Below are positions 1 to 8,163 of a stretch of 64,000 nucleotides of DNA, piece by piece. The stretch is taken from positions 21,752 to 85,751 of the forward strand of contig JADQBM010000037.1 of the NCBI GenBank assembly GCA_016278615.1. The letters run 5' to 3'. Position 1 is the stretch's first letter. Each line of letters begins with the position of its first letter. The position numbers and the translations under genes were made by a program. This DNA is from Clostridia bacterium. Its GTDB lineage: Bacteria > Bacillota > Clostridia > Peptostreptococcales > JAAYPU01. Under the pieces are notes generated by a model. It was not told where the DNA came from, ran no database searches, and saw only the letters and a program-made list of their open reading frames with translations.

Positions 1-519
1 AAATATTTCGCATTCAGGTTCTGCTTTATTGTTTTGCTTTAACTGTTTGTTTTGTACAATGCCAGTTACTGCCAGTCCAAAGATGGGTTCCGGCGCATCA
101 ATGGAATGCCCACCGGCAAGAGGAATCCCTGCATCACCACATGCCGCGCGGCCACCTTCCAAAACTTGTCTCGCCACATCTGTTGAAAGTAGCTCTAAAG
201 GCCATCCTAAAATTGCAATGGCCATAAGAGGTTTGCCACCCATAGCATAAATATCGCTGATGGCATTGGTAGCAGCAATCTTACCAAAAGTGAAGGGGTC
301 ATCCACGATGGGCATAAAAAAATCCGTCGTACTGAGAATCGAGGTCCCATTTCCCAAATCATAAGCAGCCGCATCATCTTTACTACTGTTGCCCACCAGT
401 AGGTTTGGATATTTAATAATATCCTTATTTGTTTTTATTATGGTTTCTAATATCTCTGGAGATATTTTACACCCACATCCCGCACCGTGACTGTATTCAG
501 TTAATTTTATGTTCTTCAT
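1..519 (-). CDS. selD: Selenophosphate synthetase SelD, N-terminal part (runs off the window)
   Basis: Selenide, water dikinase makes selenophosphate from selenide and ATP, the selenium donor for selenocysteine and selenouridine. The 173 visible codons run from an ATG at 519 to the window edge. The start has a good ribosome site (GAAGAGGATG). Visible SelD hallmarks are the N-terminal SHGAGCGCK loop with catalytic Cys15 and Lys18, then [53 protein letters not shown] and [18 protein letters not shown], all as in enterobacterial SelD. The catalytic position is Cys (TGT), not selenocysteine. The gene lies downstream of, and in the same direction as, the fermentation operon, but a terminator separates them and it has its own likely promoter. 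The C-terminal half is outside the window. Confidence 0.95.
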   Translation of the reverse strand, partial: MKNIKLTEYSHGAGCGCKISPEILETIIKTNKDIIKYPNLLVGNSSKDDAAAYDLGNGTSILSTTDFFMPIVDDPFTFGKIAATNAISDIYAMGGKPLMAIAILGWPLELLSTDVARQVLEGGRAACGDAGIPLAGGHSIDAPEPIFGLAVTGIVQNKQLKQNNKAEPECEIF

Positions 520-557
520 TAATTACATCCTCTTCGCTATTAAATTTGATAATAAAT

Positions 558-566
558 ATTATATCA
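558..566 (-). promoter_or_regulatory. Probable extended -10 promoter of selD
   Basis: On the minus strand the sequence reads TGATATAAT, an extended -10 element (TGn plus TATAAT), about 40 nt before the selD start. The -35 region is poor, as expected for an extended -10 promoter. Predicted from sequence only. Confidence 0.45.
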
Positions 567-652
567 TATTCGTATTACTCTATTCTATAAACCCATATAT
601 AAAATCAACGAACACAAATAGAATTAAAAATCTTATCTATCCTAAAATAGAA

Positions 653-686
653 AAAGAGACGCGTCAGAATTTTGACATGTCTCTTT
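653..686 (-). terminator. Rho-independent terminator of the kdd-atoA operon
   Basis: Arms AAAGAGAC and GTCTCTTT form an 8-bp stem that extends inward through GTC/GAC. On the minus strand the hairpin is followed by TTTTTCTATTTT. It lies about 50 nt after the atoA stop and separates that operon from selD. Confidence 0.75.
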
Positions 687-737
687 GAACTTAAAAAACA
701 ATATATTTTTTTCCATTATGGATTGAGGTATATATAT

Positions 738-1391
738 CTACTTTGTCATTTCTTTCAACTTTGAGCTCACCATTATAGTTGCTTCTGTCGCCTCCATGAC
801 CTGGTCAATTGAATAGTCTGAATTTATTTCAGTGAGCACCAGTCCAGATGGTGTAACTTCTATAACACCCATTTCTGTAACAATCATATCTACAACCCTT
901 AATGCTGTATATGGAAGGGTACACTTTTTTAGAATTTTGTGCTTACCCTTATTGGTGTGTTGCATGGCAATGATAACCTTTTTAGCTCCTACCACAAGAT
1001 CCATAGCGCCACCCATTCCCGGAAGCATAACACCAGGAATGATCCAATTGGCGAGATTTCCTTCTTCATCTACTTGGAGCGCTCCTAAAACCGTTATATC
1101 AACATGGTGCCCCCTAATAATTCCAAAAGAAGTTGCACTATCAAAAAATGAAGCGCCAGATTTAATGGTTACATATTGGGCGCCTGCATTGATTAAATCC
1201 ACATCTTCTTGGCCCTTTTCAGGAGCAGGACCCAGCCCTAAAAATCCATTCTCGGACTGAAACGTGATATCATAATCATCAGGAATATAGTTGGCAACTT
1301 TTGTAGGGAGACCAATGCCAAGGTTCACAACATCTCCATCCTTTAACTCTTTTGCCACTCTTTTAGCGATCATTTCCTTTACATCTGCCAT
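738..1391 (-). CDS. atoA: Acetate/acetoacetate-type CoA-transferase, beta subunit (AtoA)
   Basis: Beta subunit of a class I CoA-transferase. In lysine fermentation the AtoDA pair moves CoA from butyryl-CoA to acetoacetate, which lets the acetoacetate released by Kce re-enter as acetoacetyl-CoA. The 217 residues are full length for the subunit. The catalytic glutamate lies in [10 protein letters not shown] (Glu47), and the GMGGAMDLV and [15 protein letters not shown] segments are typical. The start lies inside the end of atoD (13-bp overlap), so translation is probably coupled. It is the last gene of the operon. Substrate preference is inferred from the neighbouring kce and kal and cannot be separated by sequence from related acetate CoA-transferases. 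Confidence 0.92.
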   Translation of the reverse strand: MADVKEMIAKRVAKELKDGDVVNLGIGLPTKVANYIPDDYDITFQSENGFLGLGPAPEKGQEDVDLINAGAQYVTIKSGASFFDSATSFGIIRGHHVDITVLGALQVDEEGNLANWIIPGVMLPGMGGAMDLVVGAKKVIIAMQHTNKGKHKILKKCTLPYTALRVVDMIVTEMGVIEVTPSGLVLTEINSDYSIDQVMEATEATIMVSSKLKEMTK

Positions 1392-2047
1392 GGTTTCTCG
1401 CCTCCTACAATTACATCTACAAATATTCCAGGTGTCATGACATTATTAGGGTCTATTTCTCCAACTTCTACAATCTTTTCTGTCGCAACTATAACTGTAT
1501 CTGCCGCCATTGCCATTAATGGGTTAAAGTTCCTTGTGGATTCGTTGTACCAGACATTCCCTTTTTTATCTGTAACCGATCCCCTAATCAATGCAAAATC
1601 TGCTTTCAATGGCATTTCTAATAGATACTCTTTTCCTTCTATTGTTATGACTTGTTTGCCCTCGGCTACAATGGTCCCAACTCCTGTAGGGGTTAAAACG
1701 CCACCTAACCCAGTCCCTCCTGCTCTTATCCTTTCAGCAAGTGTTCCTTGTGGCACTAAAATAACTTCCAATTCTCCACGATCCATTTGTTGTCCTACCT
1801 CAGGATTTAAGCCGACATGGGAAGCAATTAAAGTTTTGACCTGTTTATTGGCAATGAGTTTTGCAACGCCTCTTTTAGGATAAGCCCCATCGTTACAGAT
1901 GATAACCAAATCCTTTATTCCCTTTAAAACCAGAGCATCCATTAAAATTTCAGGCGTACCTGTTCCCATGAAGCCTCCCACCATAATGACAGATCCATCT
2001 TTGATAGGAGCTATGGCTTCTTCAAGGGTCTTTATCTTTTTCTGCAT
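1379..2047 (-). CDS. atoD: Acetate/acetoacetate-type CoA-transferase, alpha subunit (AtoD)
   Basis: Alpha subunit of the same CoA-transferase (222 residues, usual length). It contains the glycine-rich CoA-binding segment [11 protein letters not shown] near residues 23-33, the [16 protein letters not shown] motif and the C-terminal [11 protein letters not shown] segment. It forms a heteromer with AtoA, which overlaps it by 13 bp. It follows kce after about 95 nt in the same direction. Family assignment is secure. The physiological donor/acceptor pair (butyryl-CoA and acetoacetate) is inferred from the lysine pathway genes. Confidence 0.92.
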   Translation of the reverse strand: MQKKIKTLEEAIAPIKDGSVIMVGGFMGTGTPEILMDALVLKGIKDLVIICNDGAYPKRGVAKLIANKQVKTLIASHVGLNPEVGQQMDRGELEVILVPQGTLAERIRAGGTGLGGVLTPTGVGTIVAEGKQVITIEGKEYLLEMPLKADFALIRGSVTDKKGNVWYNESTRNFNPLMAMAADTVIVATEKIVEVGEIDPNNVMTPGIFVDVIVGGEKPWQM

Positions 2048-2142
2048 ACTTTGCTCCCCCCTTTATATTTATAATACTTTAATAATTGGAAAAACCGTTC
2101 AAATAAATTTAATTTCTTTTTTGACATATTATTATACGACAT

Positions 2143-2976
2143 TTATTCGCATTCTCTTTTTCTTAGACTTAGAATTCTTCTTGCTTCTTCAGGTGTTGCA
2201 ATATCTCTTTTTAGAATATTAGCTAATTTGACAACTTTCTCCACTAAGGCCCCATTACTTCTGGCTAGTACGCCTTTTTCTAAATAGAGATTATCCTCAA
2301 ACCCTACTCTTACATGCCCACCCATCACAATAGCATTTGCAGCCAAATCAAATGCGCCTCTACCTATTCCAGTTGCACACCATGTAGCATCTTTTGGTAA
2401 AGATTCAACCATATAAACAAGATCCCTTGTTGTAGCAGTCATTGCACCGTTTACTCCAAGTACGATATTAAAATGCAAAGGCCCATCAATAAGACCCTTT
2501 TTATATAGTCTGAGTGCATTATCAATCATTCCTTTTTCAAAGCATTCCAGTTCTGGTTTAACCCCCAGTGTTTTCATTTTTTGTGCAAATGTATGATTCA
2601 TGGTTTCTGTATTAACAAATATTAAATCGCCTCCGAAATTACATGTGCCACAGTCGAGTGTTGCAATTTCTGGTTTCAGATCAACCGGTTGTAGCCTCTC
2701 CTCTGCCGTCATACCAACAGCACCACCCGTGCTTGGTAAGATGATGACATCTGGACATGCTTTCCTAATAGCATCAATAGCTTCTTTAAATCTGCCCTTA
2801 TCTTGGGTAGGGGTACCATCATCCCATCTGACATGCAGGTGTATAACAGCCGCTCCTGCATCATAAGCAGACTTTGCTTCTTTTATGATTTCTTCAATTG
2901 TATATGGCACCGCTGGGTTCATTTCCTTTGTGACTTCTGCACCACAAATAGCAGTAGTTATAATTAACTTTTCCAT
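2143..2976 (-). CDS. kce: 3-keto-5-aminohexanoate cleavage enzyme Kce (copy 1)
   Basis: Zinc enzyme of the BKACE (DUF849) family. In lysine fermentation it combines 3-keto-5-aminohexanoate with acetyl-CoA to give 3-aminobutyryl-CoA and acetoacetate. Counting from the second methionine (MEKLII), the zinc ligands fall at His46 and His48 in VIHLHVRWDDG, the numbering known for Kce. GHVRVGFEDNLYLEKG carries the conserved acidic residue. I start it at 2976 because the ribosome site (AAAGGG) is 9 nt from that ATG and too close to the first one. The product is 277 residues. It sits between kal and atoD, which act next in the pathway. A near copy lies at 11637-12461. Confidence 0.93.
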   Translation of the reverse strand: MEKLIITTAICGAEVTKEMNPAVPYTIEEIIKEAKSAYDAGAAVIHLHVRWDDGTPTQDKGRFKEAIDAIRKACPDVIILPSTGGAVGMTAEERLQPVDLKPEIATLDCGTCNFGGDLIFVNTETMNHTFAQKMKTLGVKPELECFEKGMIDNALRLYKKGLIDGPLHFNIVLGVNGAMTATTRDLVYMVESLPKDATWCATGIGRGAFDLAANAIVMGGHVRVGFEDNLYLEKGVLARSNGALVEKVVKLANILKRDIATPEEARRILSLRKRECE

Positions 2977-3021
2977 CTTCATGCCCTTTCTTTCTCTTAG
3001 TCTAAAACGATTAGAAATTTA

Positions 3022-3414
3022 TTATTTTTTCCTTTGCTTATGTTCAGGAGTAACGCATGTTCCTTCTGCAATACATACAACGATTGGTTCCTCTAGAACA
3101 TCACAAGCAGATTCACTTATATCTGTTCTTGGAACAATTATCTTTCTTGCTTCAAACTTAATTTTTCTAGATGTTCTTCCTGTTTCAATAATTTCTCCGT
3201 AAGCTTCTATATAATCTCCCGCAAATACTGGCGCCTTAAATTCAATCATATTATAAGCTTTAAAAAGTCCTTCATCGCCATCCATTCTTATTAATAACTC
3301 TGTGGCTACGTCACCAAATAGCTGAAGCATCCTTGCCCCATCCACAAGACCTCCTCCATAATGTGCATCATGTGCTGACATTCTTAATTTAATTAATGAA
3401 ACTGCTTTTTTCAT
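3022..3414 (-). CDS. kal: 3-aminobutyryl-CoA ammonia lyase Kal
   Basis: Small hotdog-fold enzyme that removes ammonia from L-3-aminobutyryl-CoA to give crotonyl-CoA. The segments [38 protein letters not shown] and [17 protein letters not shown] are the family signature shared with beta-alanyl-CoA ammonia lyase. The reading frame is open further upstream, but the start at 3414 has a strong site (GGGAGG, 9 nt) and gives 130 residues, the normal size. It sits between kce and the TRAP transporter genes. The kce neighbour favours 3-aminobutyryl-CoA over beta-alanyl-CoA as substrate. Confidence 0.92.
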   Translation of the reverse strand: MKKAVSLIKLRMSAHDAHYGGGLVDGARMLQLFGDVATELLIRMDGDEGLFKAYNMIEFKAPVFAGDYIEAYGEIIETGRTSRKIKFEARKIIVPRTDISESACDVLEEPIVVCIAEGTCVTPEHKQRKK

Positions 3415-3527
3415 CTTTTCAATCCTCCCAATATAGCAATAGCACTTGTAATATATTTTGAAATCACATTTAGGATAATTAGATTCCTTCACCTTCTGTG
3501 CATAATATGTATCACATAATAATCATC

Positions 3528-4832
3528 TTAATCTATGAACATCAATGATAATGCTGGTATATAGGTAATTATCATTAATGCAAATATTGACACTATGAAG
3601 AATGGTATAATGTATCTCATCATGCTTTCCATTTTTACTTTACCAACAGCCGAACCAACGAATAGATTGCATCCGTAAGGAGGTGTACATAGTCCTATTG
3701 CAAGGTTAACAGTAATAATAATACCGAAGTGTACGGGATCAACACCATAACCAACAACTGCTGGAAGGAGTATTGGCGACATGACAATAATAGCAGGAAC
3801 CGTATCTAGGAAACAGCCAATTACAAGAAGTACCAAATTAATAAGTAAAAGCATCACATATTTATTGTCTGTACAGTTCATTAGCATCTCATAGACCATC
3901 CTTGGTATTCCCGCGTGAGACAAATAAGTGGAAAATACTGTAGAATATCCTAAGAGAAATGATGTAATTCCATTTAATACAGCTGCAGCCAGAAACGTTT
4001 GATATAAACCTTTCAGTTTCATATCCTTATAGACAAATAAGCTTACGAAGATAGAATAAACTACAGAAATACATGCGGCTTCAGTAGGTGTGAATATACC
4101 GGAATAAATCCCTCCGAGTATAATAAATGGTGATAAAAGCGCCCAGAATCCATCCTTGAAGGATATTACAACCTCCTTTAGTCTGTTTAACACAAACTCC
4201 TTTAAAGGAACTTCCTTTGATACTTCCTGCTTATCCCCTATATTTAGTTTCTTACACATGAAGTAATTCATAAATAACAGAATGGTTCCAATAGTAATTC
4301 CGGGAACAATTCCTGCTAGGAATAAATCAGATATAGAAGTATTGGTCGTGGCCCCATATAGAACAAATCCTAAACTTGGAGGTATAATTATGCCTATGAT
4401 ACCTGCAAAGCAAACCAGGGTAGTACAATAAGCAGCATTATAGCCCTTCTTCTTCATTTCAGGTATCATCATACTTCCAATTGCCGATGTAGTAGCCATT
4501 CCTGAACCAGACAAAGCCCCGAAAAACATACATGCAAGTACGGATACAGCGCCAAGTCCACCCGTAACAAATCCGATTAACTTGTCACAGAAATTAACTA
4601 TCCTGGCTGCGATACCACCAGTAGACATGATAACGCCTGCCAACATAAAAAACGGTATTGCAAGTACTGTAAAGGAGTCAATTCCTGCGTAACAATATTG
4701 TGCAGTAATTACCATATCTATATTAGTAAAATAGTACAAAATAAGCATCGTAGCGCCACCGATGGCAAAACCTACTGGAACCCCTAATAGTATAAATGAA
4801 AACAGGACAAAGAATAAAACTAATACTTGCAT
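3528..4832 (-). CDS. dctM: TRAP transporter large membrane subunit DctM
   Basis: Large subunit of a tripartite ATP-independent periplasmic transporter. It carries the ion-coupled translocation path. The 434 residues are nearly all hydrophobic, with about a dozen membrane segments. They include the family features VPVGFAIGGAT, the PFFMLAGVIMSTGG region, GALSGSGMATTSAIGSMMIPEM and the C-terminal NLAIGLCTPPYGCNLFVGSAV. It overlaps the end of dctQ by one base, so the two are translationally coupled. Its place among lysine-fermentation genes suggests import of a substrate or intermediate of that pathway, but TRAP substrates cannot be read from this subunit. Confidence 0.93.
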   Translation of the reverse strand: MQVLVLFFVLFSFILLGVPVGFAIGGATMLILYYFTNIDMVITAQYCYAGIDSFTVLAIPFFMLAGVIMSTGGIAARIVNFCDKLIGFVTGGLGAVSVLACMFFGALSGSGMATTSAIGSMMIPEMKKKGYNAAYCTTLVCFAGIIGIIIPPSLGFVLYGATTNTSISDLFLAGIVPGITIGTILLFMNYFMCKKLNIGDKQEVSKEVPLKEFVLNRLKEVVISFKDGFWALLSPFIILGGIYSGIFTPTEAACISVVYSIFVSLFVYKDMKLKGLYQTFLAAAVLNGITSFLLGYSTVFSTYLSHAGIPRMVYEMLMNCTDNKYVMLLLINLVLLVIGCFLDTVPAIIVMSPILLPAVVGYGVDPVHFGIIITVNLAIGLCTPPYGCNLFVGSAVGKVKMESMMRYIIPFFIVSIFALMIITYIPALSLMFID

Positions 4833-5335
4833 TACATATCCCTCCCTTCTTCAGGCTCACCTGCTTTAAAGTTTTTAATTGATTCCCAGATATAGCCTAA
4901 CGATCTTAATGCCATGAGCGAGCATCCGATAGGGATTGCAATATAGCCCCAAGCAAGGCTTATTTGAAGACAAATAAATTTAGAACCTGCCCAGAATATA
5001 CTCATATAGATACCGTAATAAATCGTAACAGCACAGATTCCAATAACAATAATTGAGGAAATAATATTTATAACTTGTGCCTTTTTATAAGAAAATTTGT
5101 CTACGAGCATGGTTATCTTTATATGCTCTCCCCTCTTGGCACCAAGACTAATACCTATCCAAGTAAGCCATTCAAAGAGGAAACGTCCAAGCTCTTCTGA
5201 CCAATATAAAGAATTATTAAAAACATACCTCATGATAACCTGAAGAAAAATATCTGCTACCAAAACTGCGAATATCGTTACCAAGAATATTTCCTCAAAG
5301 TGATTATAAAAGTTTAGCAAGCGATTTTCTTTCAT
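4832..5335 (-). CDS. dctQ: TRAP transporter small membrane subunit DctQ
   Basis: Four-helix small subunit that pairs with DctM. The segment NSLYWSEELGRFLFEWLTWIG and the following LGAKRGEHIKI are the DctQ signature. I place the start at the ATG at 5335 (MKENRLLNF), 8 nt after GGAG, rather than the upstream in-frame TTG. The product is 167 residues, normal length. The gene ends on the first base of dctM and follows dctP after a gap that contains a stable hairpin. Confidence 0.88.
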   Translation of the reverse strand: MKENRLLNFYNHFEEIFLVTIFAVLVADIFLQVIMRYVFNNSLYWSEELGRFLFEWLTWIGISLGAKRGEHIKITMLVDKFSYKKAQVINIISSIIVIGICAVTIYYGIYMSIFWAGSKFICLQISLAWGYIAIPIGCSLMALRSLGYIWESIKNFKAGEPEEGRDM

Positions 5336-5417
5336 CACTATCTCCAATTCTGATTTTATATCTAAAACATACGAATAATTGCCTTAATAATACCATTATT
5401 TAGAAATATAAGAATAC

Positions 5418-5448
5418 ATCTGGGTCGAACTAAAGGTCCAACCCAGAT
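5418..5448 (-). other. Intercistronic hairpin between dctP and dctQ
   Basis: ATCTGGGT pairs with ACCCAGAT, and the stem extends inward to about 13 bp with two or three wobble pairs around a five-base loop. No clear T tract follows on the minus strand, so it looks like a stabilising or partial-termination hairpin downstream of the binding-protein gene rather than a full terminator. Confidence 0.55.
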
Positions 5449-5503
5449 AGAATATTACAGATTGTTTTATTAATACATGACAAATGTTATTCAATACTTA
5501 CAC

Positions 5504-6544
5504 TTATTTTCCTGCAGTCGCTAAGAAAGCATCAAATATTTCTGCACCTGTTCTTTCTCTTTGCATTTCATATACGCTTTCACATTCCATGTACAAAGCA
5601 TCTTTTTCTTCTTTTGTTAATTCATAGACAGTTGCGCCAGCATCTAAGAAATTCTGAACATATACCTCTTCCAATGCTCTTTCATCTGCTCTTTGCATTT
5701 CACAAGTTTGCTTAATACCTTCTAAGAAAATGGGTTTGATATCTTCAGGCAGTGAGTCCATGAATTTTGTTGATGTCATAACAGTATAAGGTGAACTTTG
5801 ATGCTCTGTTAGTGTTACATATTGGGCATTTTCATAAAATTTGAAATCATTGAAGACACCTAATGAATGATCAAGTCCATCAATTGTGCCTTGTACAAGT
5901 GAAGTATAAACCTCGCCCCATGCCATAGGCGTTGGATTAGCACCAAGAGCCTTCCATATAGCAAGATTCATATCTGTTGGAGTAATACGAAGCTTGTATC
6001 CTTTTAAGTCATCTGTATTATGATATACTTTTTCTGTGCTGATCAAAGACTTCATCCCATTGTACATGAAATCAAGGCAGTAATATCCGGAGTCTTCTAA
6101 AAGCTCGTTATAAAGATCAAGGCCACCTTTTTCAAAGCTACCAGTTACCCAATCATCATATGAATCATAGAGAAACGGTAGATCTACAACGTCCAGCCTG
6201 TTACCAATGATAGATCCAGGCACGCCTGAAAGCCCAAAATAAATTTCAACTGTTCCAAGTAAAAGTCCCTTACACGCTTCTGGATCATCCCCAAGTTGAC
6301 CATCAGGGTAAACTTCAACTACAACTCTTCCGTCTGTCTGTTCTGCCATGTACTCTTTGAACCATTGGCAAGCAACATTTGTTGATCTACTACTTGTGTC
6401 TGTATTGCTGATTTTAATAACAATTGGCTCTTGGTTCTCAGAATCTGTGTTAGCGTCTTCGCCTCTTCCACTTGCACACCCCACTACTGTTACTAAAAGT
6501 AGGGCAACAACCAGGATAATGGCCATTACTTTCTTGATTTTCAT
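5504..6544 (-). CDS. dctP: TRAP transporter substrate-binding protein DctP (lipoprotein)
   Basis: Extracytoplasmic solute receptor of the TRAP system (346 residues). The N-terminus has a lipoprotein signal ending in TVVGC (Cys23), so it is probably membrane-anchored. DctP-family features are KEYMAEQTDGRVVVEVYPDGQLGDD, LPFLYDSYDDW, the LKGYKLRITPTDMNLAIWKALGANPTPMAWGEVYTSLVQG segment with the conserved ligand arginine (RITPT), and QGTIDGLDHSLGVF. It lies directly downstream of kdd and before dctQM. The ligand is unknown. Context makes lysine, beta-lysine or 3,5-diaminohexanoate worth testing, although most TRAP receptors bind carboxylates. Confidence 0.92.
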   Translation of the reverse strand: MKIKKVMAIILVVALLLVTVVGCASGRGEDANTDSENQEPIVIKISNTDTSSRSTNVACQWFKEYMAEQTDGRVVVEVYPDGQLGDDPEACKGLLLGTVEIYFGLSGVPGSIIGNRLDVVDLPFLYDSYDDWVTGSFEKGGLDLYNELLEDSGYYCLDFMYNGMKSLISTEKVYHNTDDLKGYKLRITPTDMNLAIWKALGANPTPMAWGEVYTSLVQGTIDGLDHSLGVFNDFKFYENAQYVTLTEHQSSPYTVMTSTKFMDSLPEDIKPIFLEGIKQTCEMQRADERALEEVYVQNFLDAGATVYELTKEEKDALYMECESVYEMQRERTGAEIFDAFLATAGK

Positions 6545-6639
6545 ACTTTCTCCTCCTTTAAACTTTTAAATGTCAATAGCCTTTAATATCAGGCTTTTAT
6601 ATAAACATTCAGGGAGTGACCTTCACACCTTGATGTCTA

Positions 6640-7677
6640 CTACGGTTTACAATATCGGTTTATAAAATATTCTCTCAGCTTTTGATTATTTCTAATAATA
6701 TCAAAAGTAATCTCTGCATGACCCGGATAGTAGCCATTTCCAATAATCATCGAAACGTATTTTTTTATTCCCTCAGCTCCTAATGAAGCTTTCACAAAAT
6801 CTGTGCTCATACTAAAAAAATAAATCTTTCCAATATCCTTAGTTACCAGGATAGTTGAGAGTTCAGTATCGGGAACATTAACGGTACTTACAGTAAAATC
6901 TGCCAGACGTCCGTCCATTGCCTCCATATATCTGTTATAAGTATCTATAGGTTCCTGCCCATTCACCTGCAACACGACATCTGCAATTTCCAGCTCCCTT
7001 ACAATGTCACACTGCACTTTAGAATGTTCTAGACAAACAACTTTTCCATTTGGTGCTACTCGTTTCTTTGCTTCTGCCAGACAAAGTAGCCCAGCCTTAC
7101 CAGCACCTATTATGACAACCACATCCCCAGGCTTTGCATTCATAGCCACCTGCGCAGGAGCGCCAGCTACATCCATAATGGCCAAACTTAAGTTTTGACC
7201 TAAATCTTCAGGAATTTTTGTATAGATTCCGCTTTCAAACAAAATAGCATTTGCTTTGCAAAACACCTGCTCAGTATCCACATCAATATGATGAATTTCA
7301 GAAATTCTCAATGGCGTAAGGGATAATGAAACCAATGTTGCAATCTTATCTCCTGGCTGGATATCTATCTTGCCTTTTAAATCTTCACCAATTTCTTTTA
7401 CGATGCCAATAAGCATACCTCCCGACTTTGTTACCGGGTCCTGGAATTTGCCTCTTTCTTCAACAATTTCTAATATGGCTTGTTTGATTTTGTCTATGTT
7501 TCTACCGCATTCATTCTTAATCCGCCCAAACGCAGTAGAGGTAGGTTGAAGTGCAATAACATCAATTAGTATTTCATTTGAAAAAATTTTAGGATCATTG
7601 TTAATCTTTTCTGCAGCCTGTGGTAGTAAACCTTTAGGTGTAATGACACGATGGCTGCCGTACTGATTACCTTTCAT
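6640..7677 (-). CDS. kdd: L-erythro-3,5-diaminohexanoate dehydrogenase Kdd
   Basis: NAD-dependent oxidative deaminase that turns 3,5-diaminohexanoate into 3-keto-5-aminohexanoate, the substrate of Kce. The 345 residues match the family length. The N-terminus (YGSHRVITPKGLLPQ) is typical, and the Rossmann loop VVIIGAGKAGLLCLAEAKK is intact at roughly residues 190-208. The conserved VAGAPAQVAMNAKPGD segment precedes it. I chose the ATG at 7677, six bases after AGGAGG. It is the first gene of the operon that ends with atoA and lies 42 nt after a sigma-54 promoter. The same enzyme fold, with a damaged nucleotide loop, forms the sensor of the regulator at 8164-10236. Confidence 0.93.
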   Translation of the reverse strand: MKGNQYGSHRVITPKGLLPQAAEKINNDPKIFSNEILIDVIALQPTSTAFGRIKNECGRNIDKIKQAILEIVEERGKFQDPVTKSGGMLIGIVKEIGEDLKGKIDIQPGDKIATLVSLSLTPLRISEIHHIDVDTEQVFCKANAILFESGIYTKIPEDLGQNLSLAIMDVAGAPAQVAMNAKPGDVVVIIGAGKAGLLCLAEAKKRVAPNGKVVCLEHSKVQCDIVRELEIADVVLQVNGQEPIDTYNRYMEAMDGRLADFTVSTVNVPDTELSTILVTKDIGKIYFFSMSTDFVKASLGAEGIKKYVSMIIGNGYYPGHAEITFDIIRNNQKLREYFINRYCKP

Positions 7678-7718
7678 CACTGTCCTCCTTTATAGGAATT
7701 TCTACTATAAACAAATGG

Positions 7719-7734
7719 AGCAAGTAATGTGCCA
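7719..7734 (-). promoter_or_regulatory. Sigma-54 promoter (-24/-12) of the kdd operon
   Basis: The minus strand reads TGGCACATTACTTGCT, an exact match to the sigma-54 consensus TGGCAC-N5-TTGCW. The -12 GC would start transcription near 7708, about 30 nt before the kdd start. The gene just upstream encodes a sigma-54 activator with an intact GAFTGA loop, which supports function. Confidence 0.88.
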
Positions 7735-7851
7735 AGCAGCTGTTTTATTTTGTTCTACAACACTCTTATTATATTTAATCTCATTTCTTTTCTTAGTTTT
7801 GATTGCATATTGTACACTTCCCTTTCTCTTCTTTGTTATATTGCAACAAAA

Positions 7852-7885
7852 AACGAAAATTCTTTTTATTATAAGAATTTTCGTT
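7852..7885. terminator. 12-bp inverted repeat between regulator and kdd promoter (terminator and/or activator site)
   Basis: AACGAAAATTCT and AGAATTTTCGTT are perfect 12-bp arms around a 10-base AT-rich spacer. On the minus strand the hairpin is followed by TTTTTTG, so it can terminate the transcript of the regulator gene that ends at 8164. It also lies about 120-150 bp upstream of the -24 box, the usual range for a sigma-54 activator site, so a dual or alternative role as operator cannot be excluded. Confidence 0.55.
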
Positions 7886-7985
7886 ACATATTTTAATACT
7901 TTAGCTCTGCGGTCCAAGATTTCTATTTTTTCGAATTGTATCATGTCTATATTAAATAATTATTACTATTTTTTGTATCGATTTT

Positions 7986-8162
7986 GACTCATGACGCAAT
8001 AACGACTCATGCCCGATTATTTAAGCAATAATCTAACTTCTTAGAACTACTGGTTTCAATCCTTTATAGATCAAATACCATTATCTGATCCCTCATAAAA
8101 CACATTCTCTGTTTTTTGCATTTCTACTTTTATTACCAATAACCTGAAGCATTATCGACTCA
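7986..8162. promoter_or_regulatory. Repeated GACTCA elements, candidate upstream activator sites
   Basis: GACTCATG occurs at 7986-7993 and again 18 bp later at 8004-8011. The longer form GCAATAACGACTCA (7996-8009) recurs as GCATTATCGACTCA at 8149-8162, against the 3' end of the regulator gene. They lie 250-430 bp upstream of the sigma-54 promoter. The rest of the 483-bp gap is AT-rich, with no gene I can support. Confidence 0.4.
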
Positions 8163-8163
8163 A

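Noticed and set aside
7705..7987. Two short opposite-strand frames in the kdd upstream region
   Set aside because: Both cover the sigma-54 promoter and the inverted repeat, are hydrophobic or lysine-rich by AT bias, and lack ribosome sites.
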